Shown: in pieces, positions 1 through 8,413 of the stretch | Layout of the letters: each line of letters starts with the position of its first letter | Position numbering within the stretch: position 1 is the stretch's first letter | Assembly: GCF_003260975.1 (NCBI RefSeq) | Contig: NZ_CP030041.1 | Span: forward strand, 3,023,001-3,087,000 | Direction: 5' to 3' | Origin: Echinicola strongylocentroti | GTDB lineage: Bacteria; Bacteroidota; Bacteroidia; Cytophagales; Cyclobacteriaceae | DNA length: 64,000 nt | Made by a program: the position numbers and the translations under genes | Notes under the pieces: model-generated | Told to the model about the DNA's origin: nothing | The model's database searches: none | What the model saw: the letters and a program-made list of their open reading frames with translations, nothing else

Positions 1-184
1 CGCACGGGACGATATGGCTGGTAGTAGGTAATTGCTGCTGCAACTCCTTGGCCGCGGCTTGGTTTTTATGGTAATGGATCAACACTTCTGCGCCCGAGGC
101 AGAAAGTTGCTCCGCAATAGCGCAGCCTATTCCACGGGAAGCGCCAGTGACGAGAATGCGTTGGTTTTCTAAAGAAATATTCAT
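1..184 (-). CDS. Short-chain dehydrogenase/reductase, N-terminal part (cut by window edge)
   Basis: Only the first 61 codons are inside the window; the gene runs off the left edge. The translation begins MNISLENQRILVTGASRGIG, which contains the Rossmann dinucleotide-binding motif TGxxxGxG of classical SDR oxidoreductases, followed by alternating helix and strand residues (AIAEQLSASGAEVLIHYH) typical of the NAD(P)-binding fold. The Ser-Arg after TGA favours NADPH, as in FabG-type 3-oxoacyl reductases, but substrate cannot be told from this fragment. The start is the ATG at 184; the next gene on the same strand ends 27 bases upstream, so the two may be cotranscribed. Confidence 0.85.
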   Translation of the reverse strand, partial: MNISLENQRILVTGASRGIGCAIAEQLSASGAEVLIHYHKNQAAAKELQQQLPTTSHIVPC

Positions 185-211
185 AGTAGGATCGAAAATT
201 TTGTTGTTCGG

Positions 212-841
212 TTACTTACTAGAGCTAATCAATTTTTTTAGATCAGCTTGGACGGGGGTGTTCCTAATGCCCTCTTTCATTGCCAAATAGTCAAAAATTT
301 CTTCATCAGTCAATCCATGCACCTCTTTTATTCCCCTGATTATGGTTCCGAGGTAGGATTCATGCGGCTCCACATATGGCTGAAACAATTCCTTGGCGGT
401 AAAAGTAAAGATGGGTTCACCATCCTCCTTGCCGAGGTACAGTAACTGGTCATACCAACGCTCTTTTCCAAGTAACATCTTTCCCTGAGCAATCACCTTA
501 TCCAAATCAATTTCTGGTCGTTGCGGAAGCCCATTTTCCTGCTTGACCACGTCATAAAACTGCTCTTCAGTAATCCGGTACATGCAGGCCAAGGTCCTTT
601 CGGAACCACGGCCATCACTGTGGATAAATGCTACGCCACCGCCATTCCATATTTTCGCTTGCTGCGCAAAATATAGTCCATAAGGCATTTCAAGTCCCTT
701 TTTAGCGGTTGGAAGCGACTTATCCACACAGCCTTCGTAGGTTTTCGTGGCGCCCAAGGGTTTACCACCCCTGATATAACAAAGGAACCTTTCTTCCAAA
801 AGGTTAGAACCGTAACTGGCATACCAAAGGTATTTGGTCAT
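212..841 (-). CDS. Gamma-glutamylcyclotransferase-like (GGCT-fold) protein
   Basis: A 209-residue cytosolic protein. The N-terminus holds YASYGSNL (residues 7-14), the glycine-rich signature of the gamma-glutamylcyclotransferase/AIG2 fold, in which this loop cradles a gamma-glutamyl substrate. The rest resembles the larger bacterial branch of the fold rather than the short GGCT enzymes, and some relatives in databases carry unreliable names such as histone deacetylase. I could not identify the catalytic glutamate with certainty, so the reaction is not assigned. It lies upstream of the SDR gene on the same strand. No signal peptide or membrane segment is seen. Confidence 0.75.
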   Translation of the reverse strand: MTKYLWYASYGSNLLEERFLCYIRGGKPLGATKTYEGCVDKSLPTAKKGLEMPYGLYFAQQAKIWNGGGVAFIHSDGRGSERTLACMYRITEEQFYDVVKQENGLPQRPEIDLDKVIAQGKMLLGKERWYDQLLYLGKEDGEPIFTFTAKELFQPYVEPHESYLGTIIRGIKEVHGLTDEEIFDYLAMKEGIRNTPVQADLKKLISSSK

Positions 842-879
842 ATTATCTTTTTGTATGTTGTCGAGCGTAATGGGCTGCT

Positions 880-927
880 GCTTTTTTGGTTGGTGGAGTC
901 AGCGACTCAGTGCTGTTTGATGCTGGG
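880..927. repeat. 48-bp direct repeat, copy 1
   Basis: The segment from GCTTTTTTGGTTGGTGGAGT to the end of GTGCTGTTTGATGCTGGG is repeated with one mismatch at 1489-1536. The two copies bracket the membrane-protein gene 962-1462. Confidence 0.8.
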
Positions 928-961
928 AAGGAGACCACAAACAACTTGAAGCCTATTCAAT

Positions 962-1462
962 TCAAGGAATTTGGGGACTATAAATGATTATTCCGTCCAC
1001 AGCTATGCTTTGCCTAAATACCTTGATAAGTGATTTATACTGACCATTCTCATCCGTTTTTTTTAATTCAAAAACGTATCTTTTCTTTCCAGCATTAACT
1101 TTTAAAATCCTTACTGGCCAAAAAGCCTCATATAAAGAAAATATCCCTATAAACCCCAGTAGCCCAAACATAATCAACCAAACAAATAATACGCGCATAA
1201 TTGAGCCAGTATTTTTAAAATTATCGTAACCACTTATAAAACCTTGACTTATTTCCAGCACAGTACTGGCTGAATAAATAGCCATACTGAGGAGGGCTAT
1301 TCCAAAAAAACCAAGCAATAGTGGATTGTTAACTTTAGAGCCTTTGGTAAATTCTACCTTATCAATCTCCCGTAAAACTATCCGCTTATAGGGAAAACCT
1401 TTTCTTAGTAACACTAATTCCTGTCCTTCAATTCTAAATTGGGCTGTAGATATTGGAGTCAT
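962..1462 (-). CDS. Hypothetical two-helix membrane protein
   Basis: A 166-residue protein with two hydrophobic segments, about residues 46-66 and 88-114, and soluble ends. The N-terminal part (EGQELVLLRKGFPYKRIVLREIDKVEF) and the part after the second helix look like the strands of a PH-like or DUF-type cytoplasmic domain split by the membrane hairpin, an arrangement common in small Bacteroidota proteins, but no family is recognised. It is flanked on both sides by a 48-bp direct repeat, so it may be a recent insertion between its neighbours. Confidence 0.6.
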   Translation of the reverse strand: MTPISTAQFRIEGQELVLLRKGFPYKRIVLREIDKVEFTKGSKVNNPLLLGFFGIALLSMAIYSASTVLEISQGFISGYDNFKNTGSIMRVLFVWLIMFGLLGFIGIFSLYEAFWPVRILKVNAGKKRYVFELKKTDENGQYKSLIKVFRQSIAVDGIIIYSPQIP

Positions 1463-1488
1463 AAGTATTGAGTAGAAAGCATTGAGGT

Positions 1489-1536
1489 GCTTTTTTGGTT
1501 GGTGGAGTCAGCGACTCAGTGCTGTTTGGTGCTGGG
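1489..1536. repeat. 48-bp direct repeat, copy 2
   Basis: Second copy of the sequence at 880-927, same orientation, one mismatch (TTTGGTGC against TTTGATGC). It lies just upstream of the gene 962-1462. Confidence 0.8.
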
Positions 1537-1583
1537 GCGAAGACCTAGCACAACGTCCATAATTTTAAATTATCAGCTAACAT

Positions 1584-1955
1584 TCATACATGTTGGTCTA
1601 TCAAAATGGGATTTCCGTCAGGATCGGATAGGACGATGCTGGCTGGCCCTTTTGTTGATGGATTGGCTTCCTGGTCTAGCTGCAGACCACTTTCTTTAAG
1701 TTTTCGTTGAATTTCGCGGACATCATCAAAGCCTTCCAGCTTTTGGGCATTTTCATCCCAACCTGGATTGAAGGTAAGTATATTTTTGTCAAACATCCCC
1801 TGAAATAGGCCAATCGAGGCATTGCCATTTTTCATGATCAGGTAATGATGGTCTTCACTGCCGCCAAATACGGTAAACCCTAATTTTTCGTAAAACGATT
1901 TGGAAGCCTTTAGGTCCTTGACTGTAAGACTTATGGAAAAAGTACCGAGTTTCAT
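1584..1955 (-). CDS. VOC-family (glyoxalase/bleomycin-resistance fold) protein
   Basis: A 123-residue single-copy vicinal oxygen chelate protein. It opens with SISLTVKDLKASKSFYEKLG, the first beta-alpha-beta unit of the fold, and closes with the characteristic SDPDGNPILIDQ strand. The family includes glyoxalase I, dioxygenases and antibiotic-binding proteins; the metal ligands and substrate are not clear here, so a lyase or dioxygenase label is not justified. It is encoded alone, with ATG at 1955 and no tight operon partner. Confidence 0.85.
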   Translation of the reverse strand: MKLGTFSISLTVKDLKASKSFYEKLGFTVFGGSEDHHYLIMKNGNASIGLFQGMFDKNILTFNPGWDENAQKLEGFDDVREIQRKLKESGLQLDQEANPSTKGPASIVLSDPDGNPILIDQHV

Positions 1956-2008
1956 GGTTGATCAATTTGGTTTCCCATGAATTTACGAATAATTGTGATA
2001 AGTAATTT

Positions 2009-2479
2009 CTATAATTTCTTGAATTTGCCCTTCTCTAATGTCATTGGGGCATCCACTTTGATAGTGTCCAACTTCAAACTGAAAAAGACTTTACTTTTAC
2101 CATTTCTAGAAAATTCAAGTATTAGTCCAGAAATATACATTTTAAACTCCCTTGTACCTTCGCTTAGATCAACTTCTTTCCAATGCCATCTTCCCACTAC
2201 TTCCTTATCCAGATAAGATACTTTTGCAGAAGAATCGGGCTTAAGCTCAAATCTCTTGATTCTTTTGTTGGGATCAGTTTCATCAAATGGATTTCCCGTA
2301 TGTTCCCAGTTCCCAACCAATGCTGTCCTATCCAGCTCTCCAGGATTAGTTTTTTCTGAGAGATCTACTTTTACATAACTGTTTTTGTTTTGTTTCAGCC
2401 CATCCCCAGTACTTTTATCACTGCATGAATTGATACCGATGGCCAAAAGAACGATCAAAAAAACAACTGGCTTTTTCAT
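2009..2479 (-). CDS. Hypothetical lipoprotein, lipocalin-like
   Basis: A 156-residue protein with a type II signal peptide: MKKPVVFLIVLLAIGINSC, lipobox cysteine at residue 19. After a polar linker comes TALVGNWEHTG, a GxW start of the kind seen in lipocalin-like Bacteroidota lipoproteins, followed by alternating beta strands (RIKRFELKPDSSAKVSYL; VVGRWHWKEV). It probably sits in the outer or inner membrane facing the periplasm. The ligand is unknown. Confidence 0.65.
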   Translation of the reverse strand: MKKPVVFLIVLLAIGINSCSDKSTGDGLKQNKNSYVKVDLSEKTNPGELDRTALVGNWEHTGNPFDETDPNKRIKRFELKPDSSAKVSYLDKEVVGRWHWKEVDLSEGTREFKMYISGLILEFSRNGKSKVFFSLKLDTIKVDAPMTLEKGKFKKL

Positions 2480-2909
2480 TATATGTTAACGTAAAATTAC
2501 AACAGGTAGCAATCAGGGAAATCGTTTTTAACCCAATGAAGTATTCAGGCAAAGAGCGTCAGACCGAGCGTAGTCGAAGTCCAACGTCTAGCCTTCGACT
2601 ACGCTCAGGCTGACATCTCTTTACTATATAGTTTAAAAGCGATTTACCTAGGAGCAATGTATTAAATCATTGATTTTAAATCAATTACAGTCATTAAAAT
2701 AGGTTAGAATGCAAGGTAAAAAAGTCATTATTACCAAAGTTGAGTGTTAAGCAATAATTAAATCCTCTAGTAACGCAAGCAACCTGATCAGGAAAATCAT
2801 AAATTAACTGTTGCTGATCTGCCAACGTAAAATCAAAGTTGGGCAAGAGCATACAGGCCACTGATGCAAAACATCCTTAGCCATTACTTTGGCTGACACT
2901 TACCTCTTT
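2480..2909. other. Intergenic gap with one inverted REP-like repeat
   Basis: A 430-base gap. At 2565-2612 there is an inverted pair of the Bacteroidota intergenic motif, CGAGCGTAGTCGAAG then CTTCGACTACGCTCAGG, separated by about 15 bases, followed by GCTGACATCTCTTTACTA, which recurs at 4814-4831. The rest is AT-rich with nothing else recognised. Confidence 0.7.
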
Positions 2910-4271
2910 TCACCTTATTTTCCGTTTTTCCCAGTACCACTGGATCACTTCATGGCTCAGTTTTCCAGCCAATTGCGGTTGCTGATCCGCTACGTTGGTG
3001 GTTTCATTGATATCCTTTTCCAGATCATAGAGCTCCAATTGGGTACTATCGGAATTGACCAATAATTTCCAGTTTTCATGGCGAACGGCCAAGTGAGGGC
3101 TTTGGTGATGGGGCTGACGGGGGCGGTTGAAGTGTTCATTTCTTCCAAAATCCCAGAAAAGGTCCTTGTTTCTGGACTGTGGGCTTTTGCCCGTTAGGGC
3201 TGTACTTAGATCCTGTCCTGAAAAGGCGTATCCATCCGGCAATTGGGCTCCCGTGAGGCTTGCCAAACTCGGCAGTAAATCAACTGCCGCAATAATAGTT
3301 TCGCTATCCGTTTGATCCTTTTGGATAGCTGCTGGCCAGCTGACGATAAATGGCATCCGTATTCCTCCCTCATACAGGCTGTTTTTAGAACCCCGCTGGC
3401 TGTTTGTGCGGATATGTTCATAAGTCGGGTAAGCACCATTATCACTGGTGAAGATGATCATCGTATTTTCGGCAATGCCCAATTCCTCCAGTCCGGCCAT
3501 TAACTTGCCGATCTGCCGATCGTATTCTTTGAGTACGGGAATAAAGTTGGGCTTGCTCGGCCAGGTGTCTCGCTGATCATAAAATTCTTCATTGGGAATC
3601 CAGGGATCGTGCATATCATCGGGCCAAAAGTTCACAAAACAAGGTTGTTCTTTATTTCTTGCCAGAAAATCCAAGGTCTTGTCCACAAAATACCCTGTCC
3701 TTTCCCATCGCTCAATGCTGTCTTTCTCGCTCCAAATCCAGTTGGAAGCGGTGATCAGCTGATCAGGATCGGGGCCTTCATAGGTAGTGGTATATTCATC
3801 AAACCCATATTCGGTAATCTGCGGAGCATCGTCCACATCACGGCCACCGCCCATATGCCATTTTCCGACATGACTGGTTTTGTAGCCGACAGTCTTCAGC
3901 ACGCGGGCCATGGATGGAGCAGCAGGATCCAAATAGTCAAATTGCTCGCAGTTCGCATTGCCTTTACGGCTGTGTAGGAATGTATTGATCCCCCATTCGG
4001 TCGGAAACATCCCCGTGGTAATACCGACGCGAGACGGTGAGCAAACTGGCGCTGCCGAATAATATTGGTTAAATTTCAGCCCATTGGCGGCCAGCTTATC
4101 AATATTTGGCGTGGTCACCCAGCCGCTATTATAACACGATAGGTCCCCAATGCCCATGTCATCCGTATAGATGATAATGATATGAGGCTTGGCAGTGGTT
4201 GTTTCTTGGGAAGTACTTTCACCACAGGACCAGAAAACAAGGCTAATACATGCTAATATCAGGTGTTTCAT
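2910..4271 (-). CDS. Family S1 sulfatase (arylsulfatase-like lipoprotein)
   Basis: A 453-residue sulfatase that hydrolyses sulfate esters, probably on sulfated polysaccharides or glycans. It carries a lipoprotein signal (FWSC, cysteine 16), then the metal-binding start IIIYTDDMG (Asp37, Asp38) and the sulfatase signature CSPSR at 77-81, where Cys77 would be converted to formylglycine by an anaerobic or FGE-type maturase. GKWHMGG near 137 and FTSDNG near 265 are further active-site blocks. Length fits S1 sulfatases. The substrate is unknown; no polysaccharide-utilisation genes adjoin, although a fucosidase is encoded at 51 kb. The start is the ATG at 4271. Confidence 0.93.
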   Translation of the reverse strand: MKHLILACISLVFWSCGESTSQETTTAKPHIIIIYTDDMGIGDLSCYNSGWVTTPNIDKLAANGLKFNQYYSAAPVCSPSRVGITTGMFPTEWGINTFLHSRKGNANCEQFDYLDPAAPSMARVLKTVGYKTSHVGKWHMGGGRDVDDAPQITEYGFDEYTTTYEGPDPDQLITASNWIWSEKDSIERWERTGYFVDKTLDFLARNKEQPCFVNFWPDDMHDPWIPNEEFYDQRDTWPSKPNFIPVLKEYDRQIGKLMAGLEELGIAENTMIIFTSDNGAYPTYEHIRTNSQRGSKNSLYEGGIRMPFIVSWPAAIQKDQTDSETIIAAVDLLPSLASLTGAQLPDGYAFSGQDLSTALTGKSPQSRNKDLFWDFGRNEHFNRPRQPHHQSPHLAVRHENWKLLVNSDSTQLELYDLEKDINETTNVADQQPQLAGKLSHEVIQWYWEKRKIR

Positions 4272-4485
4272 TTTGGGCTGTTTATTGTTATTGGTAATTA
4301 ATACATTAATAGTCCAGTACTAATCTATGTATTTAATCGATTTAGTGCTATAATTATGAAGGATAATATTAAAATCCAGGGAAATCGCTTTTAACCCCAT
4401 GAAGTTATTTAATTCAAGCAAAAAGAGTGATACCGAGCGTAGTCGAGGTCCAACGTCTAGTCCTCGACCCTACCTGGTGGATAGA

Positions 4486-4791
4486 CCATAGCCGTCAGTT
4501 TAACCCGGATTATGCATTAGGAATCGTAGTGAGAGCTGAAATTGCAAGAAAATCAGTTTCAGGTCGCAACACCTGTGCGCCGTGGCGTAGATAGGCTAAT
4601 ACATATTCCGGGTTTAAGTTGATATTGGCACACCAGCTGCCACAAATACACCAACTTAGCTGTTCGGGATTTGGAATCCCGAACCGGAATAATGGGGATT
4701 TGTAATCCCCCTAGGCCATTTGTGAAGAGCACAAACATCAATAAGGATATAGATTTTCAGCAGCTTACTTGCGTTAGCCTAACGGCTATGG
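4486..4791. mobile_element. Type V MITE-like element, copy 1, interrupted
   Basis: Left end CCATAGCCGTCAG, right end CTAACGGCTATGG: a 13-bp terminal inverted repeat with one mismatch. The interior includes two adjacent hairpins, TTCGGGATTTggAATCCCGAA and GGGGATTTgtAATCCCC. Relative to copies at 49700 and 59211 it is split by a type M element. No reading frame is conserved among copies. Confidence 0.75.
4504..4612. mobile_element. Type M MITE-like element, short copy, with 5-bp target duplication
   Basis: Starts CCCGGATTATGCATTAGG and ends AATACATATTCCGGG, flanked on both sides by TTTAA (4499-4503 and 4613-4617). The uninterrupted type V copies have a single TTTAA at this place. The element is 109 bp, an internally deleted version of the 166-184 bp copies. 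Confidence 0.8.
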
Positions 4792-4954
4792 TTGGGTAGA
4801 CAGGTCCGCTCAGGCTGACATCTCTTTACTAATAGTTTAAGAGCAATTTCCCTGTATTAAAACCGAATAATTGACACTTCCAGAAAATGTCCTGGCTGAT
4901 TGAGATGTAAAACGGAGATTTTACAAGTTCCCGATTACACGCTTCGACCTGCTC

Positions 4955-5150
4955 AGGACAGGCAGTAGCGCCAGTAAGCACGCTCCGCTAGGAGCGTTAG
5001 CTTGGTAATAGAAAGTGGATAAAGCATCTCAACAGTGCAGTAGGTACTGGACACGGGTAAGGAAAGTAAATGTGATGTACCTACGGCACATAACAGAGGA
5101 CTGATGCTCGTGGCTGTTACCAAGCTTTCATGCCTACGGTATGAGACGAT
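4955..5150. repeat. W-family intergenic repeat
   Basis: Contains TAGCTTGGTAATAGAAAGTG, GTGATGTACCTACGGCACAT and TTACCAAGCTTTCATGCCTA, all of which recur in the same order at 50260-50482. A shorter inverted version lies at 56211-56290. CTAATGGAGCAT-type text and the CCTACGGCAC core are typical of Bacteroidota interspersed repeats. Confidence 0.7.
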
Positions 5151-5201
5151 AAAAACTGATAAAAAACCATCGTATAAATTAACCTATAAAAGAAATCACC
5201 A

Positions 5202-5894
5202 TTATTTCCCAGCAGCAATGACCGCTAGATCCACTTGGGCAGCCCCGGCGGCCAGCAACACATTGGCGGCCACGGCGAGTGTTGCGCCAGTGGTCATCAC
5301 GTCATCTACTAAAAGTAGTTTTTTATCCCTTACATCAGCAGCTGAAACCAATGAAAAAACATTCTCCACATTGGCGATCCGTTCCATTCTGGACTTATTG
5401 GTTTGGGTACTTGTGAACTTGGTACGTACAAGTGAGTCGTGGACAGGCGAGCCCAAGGCATCGGAAAGTCCCTCAGCAAACATCATGCTCTGATTATACC
5501 CTCTTCGCTTTTGTTTGGCAGGATGCAAGGGAATCGCAAATATCCCATCCCAAATATCTTTATAGCCACTTCTGACCAATTCTTCTCCGTACATTTTACC
5601 CAGTAGCACACCCATTTCGGGTTGGTTGCGGTATTTGAGCTGGTGGAGTAGTTGCTGACTGACACCCTTTTTGGTATACCGCAAAAAAGCCATCACACGA
5701 CCAACCTGCGTTAGTCCCATGATTTTTATGGCCAAATCATTATTGTTCGGACGTTGGTGATAAGTAGTGGTGGGAAGTTGCACTTGGCATGACCTACAGA
5801 CCAATTCTTCAAAATCAAACAGGCTGCTCCGACATACCGCACAGGTCTGCGGAAATACCAAAGCCAAAAAATCATTGAAAAATGTGAAACGCAT
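5202..5894 (-). CDS. comF: ComF-family phosphoribosyltransferase-like protein
   Basis: A 230-residue protein with two N-terminal CxxC pairs (Cys18/21 and Cys33/36) forming the ComF zinc motif and a C-terminal phosphoribosyltransferase fold with the PRPP loop LLLVDDVMTTGAT near 193-205. The middle block PLHPAKQKRRGYNQS is diagnostic. ComF proteins act in DNA uptake during natural transformation, probably on the cytoplasmic side handling single-stranded DNA. No other competence gene adjoins. The start is the ATG at 5894; the gene diverges from the plus-strand run beginning at 5977. Confidence 0.92.
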   Translation of the reverse strand: MRFTFFNDFLALVFPQTCAVCRSSLFDFEELVCRSCQVQLPTTTYHQRPNNNDLAIKIMGLTQVGRVMAFLRYTKKGVSQQLLHQLKYRNQPEMGVLLGKMYGEELVRSGYKDIWDGIFAIPLHPAKQKRRGYNQSMMFAEGLSDALGSPVHDSLVRTKFTSTQTNKSRMERIANVENVFSLVSAADVRDKKLLLVDDVMTTGATLAVAANVLLAAGAAQVDLAVIAAGK

Positions 5895-5976
5895 TAGGAA
5901 AAAGGGTTGTTAGTTCTAATTGACAGGAAAATACCTGTTATATTTGCTATTTAGATAAAAACTATCCTATAAGTTA

Positions 5977-6333
5977 ATGAATTTAGTCAACGAATTCAAC
6001 GAGTACCGTGCGAAGATGAACGATAAGATCCTGGGAGAGGACAACAAAGTCATCAAAAGGATCTTCAATTTGGACACAAACGCCTTCAAAGAAGGTGCAG
6101 TGGATATCCAATCAAAGGAAATGATCGGCTTGGCCTGTTCGATGGTACTTCGCTGTGATGATTGTGTACGCTATCACTTGGGCAAATGCCACGAGGTAGG
6201 CCTGACAAAGGATCAGGTTTTTGAAGTATTTTCCATTGCCAACTTGATCGGAGGGACTATTGTCATCCCACACCTACGGAAAGCCGTTGAATACTGGGAG
6301 GAACTAGAAAACAAAGCAAACAAAGATGTTTAA
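5977..6333 (+). CDS. Carboxymuconolactone decarboxylase/AhpD-like protein
   Basis: A 118-residue member of the CMD/AhpD family. The signature Cys60-Asp-Asp-Cys63-Val-Arg-Tyr-His67 is the redox-active CxxC plus histidine of AhpD-type alkylhydroperoxidases, so a peroxide- or thiol-linked role is more likely than ring decarboxylation. It overlaps the next gene by 8 bases, implying translational coupling. It is the first gene of the plus-strand run that leads to mnmG. Confidence 0.85.
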   Translation: MNLVNEFNEYRAKMNDKILGEDNKVIKRIFNLDTNAFKEGAVDIQSKEMIGLACSMVLRCDDCVRYHLGKCHEVGLTKDQVFEVFSIANLIGGTIVIPHLRKAVEYWEELENKANKDV

Positions 6334-6688
6334 AAAGGACCTGGACCTAGAAAAGCGCTGGAGCACACTCTTAAAGGGCCTCCATGAGCTGATCGGCAAG
6401 AAACCTGCTGACCTGAACGGTGTACTGTTCATCATTGGTGTCCAAGAGCTTGGCCAAGGGATGAAAAACTTCAGTAAGGAACAGAAACAAGACCTAATGC
6501 ATATTGCGATATGTAAAGTGCTCAGCCTTTCTGGTTTTTATGAGTTGGATTTTATAGACCAGGATGGTTGGCCACATTGGAAACTGGTGAAGGAACTGCC
6601 GCATTTTGACATGCTAGAGCAAGAAAAATTACTTAAAATACAAGTCTTGGAATATTTCGAAAAAGAATTTGAAATAGACATTAAATAA
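6326..6688 (+). CDS. Conserved hypothetical protein coupled to the AhpD-like gene
   Basis: A 120-residue, mostly helical acidic protein (GVLFIIGVQELGQGMKNFSKEQKQDLMHIAICKVL). No family with known function is recognised, but the sequence has the look of a conserved Bacteroidota protein and its ATG lies inside the end of the preceding gene. No signal peptide or membrane helix. A role linked to the CMD-family partner is inferred from the overlap only. Confidence 0.75.
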   Translation: MFKKDLDLEKRWSTLLKGLHELIGKKPADLNGVLFIIGVQELGQGMKNFSKEQKQDLMHIAICKVLSLSGFYELDFIDQDGWPHWKLVKELPHFDMLEQEKLLKIQVLEYFEKEFEIDIK

Positions 6689-6772
6689 AGTTTTTGCTAA
6701 GAATAAAAATATCGGTTTATCATATAAATCAATTTATAGTGATCAACTGAAAAGAAAATAAATCCATTATCT

Positions 6773-7534
6773 ATGAATATCGTATCCTATAATGTCAACG
6801 GTATCCGAGCAGCAATGCGCAAAGGGTTTGGTGAATGGCTTACCGAAACCTCTCCAGATATCATTGGCTTACAGGAAATAAAAGCCAAAGAGGATCAAAT
6901 AGAGATCGGTGTATTTGAAGACATGGGCTACCACTGCTATTGGTATCCCGCTGTGAAGAAAGGATACAGCGGTGTAGCTATCCTCAGCAAAATAAAACCA
7001 GAAAAGGTTACCTATGGAATGGGAGTGGACAAATACGATGACGAAGGCAGGATGATCAGGGCAGATTATGGTGATTTTTCCTTTATCAGTGCCTATTTCC
7101 CTTCCGGTACCACAGGAGGCATTCGGCAAGATTTCAAGTATGCTTTCTTGGATGATGTATTTGGCTTCACGCAGGATCTAAAGCGAACCTCGTCAAATTT
7201 GATTCTCAGTGGTGATTACAATATATGTCATAAGGCCATTGATATTCATACCCCTGTTGCAAATAAAAACACATCGGGTTTTTTACCAGAGGAAAGGGCA
7301 TGGATGGACAAATTCACTGGAGCAGGTTTTGATGATAGTTTCAGACTATATAACCCATCTCCCCATGAATATTCCTGGTGGAGTTATCGTGCCAATTCCC
7401 GAGCAAACAACAAAGGTTGGCGGATAGATTATCATATGACGAGTTCTGACATGCAAGAAAGAGTAAAAGGAGCTAGGATAATGCCGGATGCAGTGCACTC
7501 TGATCATTGTCCCATCTTGGTAGAAATAGCGTAA
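6773..7534 (+). CDS. xth: Exodeoxyribonuclease III (AP endonuclease)
   Basis: A 253-residue endonuclease/exonuclease/phosphatase-fold enzyme that cleaves DNA 5' to abasic sites and trims 3' ends in base-excision repair. Visible family blocks are SYNVNGIRA (5-13), LQEIKA with metal-binding Glu35, SGDYNI in the middle, and the C-terminal SDHCPI with His245. The length matches the ExoIII family. It stands alone, with 84 bases upstream and 36 bases before the next gene. Confidence 0.95.
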   Translation: MNIVSYNVNGIRAAMRKGFGEWLTETSPDIIGLQEIKAKEDQIEIGVFEDMGYHCYWYPAVKKGYSGVAILSKIKPEKVTYGMGVDKYDDEGRMIRADYGDFSFISAYFPSGTTGGIRQDFKYAFLDDVFGFTQDLKRTSSNLILSGDYNICHKAIDIHTPVANKNTSGFLPEERAWMDKFTGAGFDDSFRLYNPSPHEYSWWSYRANSRANNKGWRIDYHMTSSDMQERVKGARIMPDAVHSDHCPILVEIA

Positions 7535-7570
7535 AAGGAAATTTATAGGATATATTAACCATAAGACTTA

Positions 7571-7972
7571 ATGAAATCGATCAAAATTTCTATTCCATCT
7601 CTCATTGAGAATATTAAGATCGTAGAAAGCTTCATTGATAATGCGAGGGAAAAATTCCAGATCAATGACGATATCTATGGCAACATCATGATTTCAGTAA
7701 CAGAATGTGTCAGCAATGCCATTGTCCACGGCAACCAAGGAGATGCTAACAAAGCGGTAAATCTTGAAGTGAATTTCCTGGAAAACCAATTGAAATTCAT
7801 CGTTGAAGATGAGGGGAAAGGTTTTGATTACGAAAACCTAAAAGACCCAACTGCACCAGAAAACTTGGAAAAGTCAGGTGGAAGAGGAGTATTCATCATG
7901 AAACACCTGAGTGATGAAGTGGATTTTGAAAATGATGGTAAGAAAACGATCCTTACATTCTACATGAATTGA
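7571..7972 (+). CDS. ATP-binding anti-sigma-factor-type protein (RsbW-like HATPase)
   Basis: A 133-residue stand-alone GHKL ATPase domain. The N box ECVSNAIVHGN, the G1 box DEGKGFDY and the G2 box GGRGVFIMKHLSDEV are all present, in the order of RsbW/SpoIIAB anti-sigma kinases. It probably binds a partner protein and phosphorylates an anti-anti-sigma factor, but no sigma factor or STAS protein is adjacent. Its stop is 2 bases before the YbeY start codon, so the two are coupled. Confidence 0.85.
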   Translation: MKSIKISIPSLIENIKIVESFIDNAREKFQINDDIYGNIMISVTECVSNAIVHGNQGDANKAVNLEVNFLENQLKFIVEDEGKGFDYENLKDPTAPENLEKSGGRGVFIMKHLSDEVDFENDGKKTILTFYMN

Positions 7973-7974
7973 CC

Positions 7975-8412
7975 ATGGCCATCAATTTCTTTCAAGAAGA
8001 CATCAACTACAATTTACCACAAAAAAACCTTACCAAACGATGGCTAAGAGAAATAGGTCAAAAAGAGGGGTTCAAGATCACTGATCTAAACTACATTTTC
8101 TGCACTGACGAATACCTTTACCAGATAAACGTGGATTATTTAGACCACGATACCTATACAGACATCATCACCTTTGACAACTCCGAAGAAGAAAACCTGC
8201 TAGAAGGAGATATTTTCGTAAGCATTGAGCGCATTATAGATAATGCAAAAACACAAAACCAAGACACCTATAGAGAAACTATACGCGTAATCAGCCATGG
8301 ACTTCTTCACCTTTGCGGCTACAAGGACAAAACCAAAGAAGAAGCCCAACTTATGAGAGCAAAAGAAGACGAAGCCATAAAACACTTCTTCGAACTAAAA
8401 GAAAATACTTAA
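7975..8412 (+). CDS. ybeY: rRNA maturation RNase YbeY
   Basis: A metal-dependent endoribonuclease for 16S rRNA 3'-end processing and ribosome quality control. The motif SHGLLHLCGYKDK supplies two of the three zinc-ligand histidines; the third, in the usual GYDH, is replaced by Lys-Asp, as I recall for Bacteroidota YbeY. I start it at the ATG at 7975 (MAINFFQED) instead of the in-frame TTG at 7969 that overlaps the previous stop, giving 145 residues. The parS cluster follows directly. Confidence 0.93.
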   Translation: MAINFFQEDINYNLPQKNLTKRWLREIGQKEGFKITDLNYIFCTDEYLYQINVDYLDHDTYTDIITFDNSEEENLLEGDIFVSIERIIDNAKTQNQDTYRETIRVISHGLLHLCGYKDKTKEEAQLMRAKEDEAIKHFFELKENT

Positions 8413-8413
8413 C

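Larger units (their letters stand above)
4272..5201. other. Repeat-filled intergenic region
   Basis: A 930-base gap with no credible gene. It contains a REP-like CGAGCGTAGTCGAGG motif (4436-4470), a type V inverted-repeat element (4486-4791) interrupted by a type M element (4504-4612), the fragment CTCAGGCTGACATCTC near 4810, and a W-family repeat (about 4955-5150). Confidence 0.75.
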
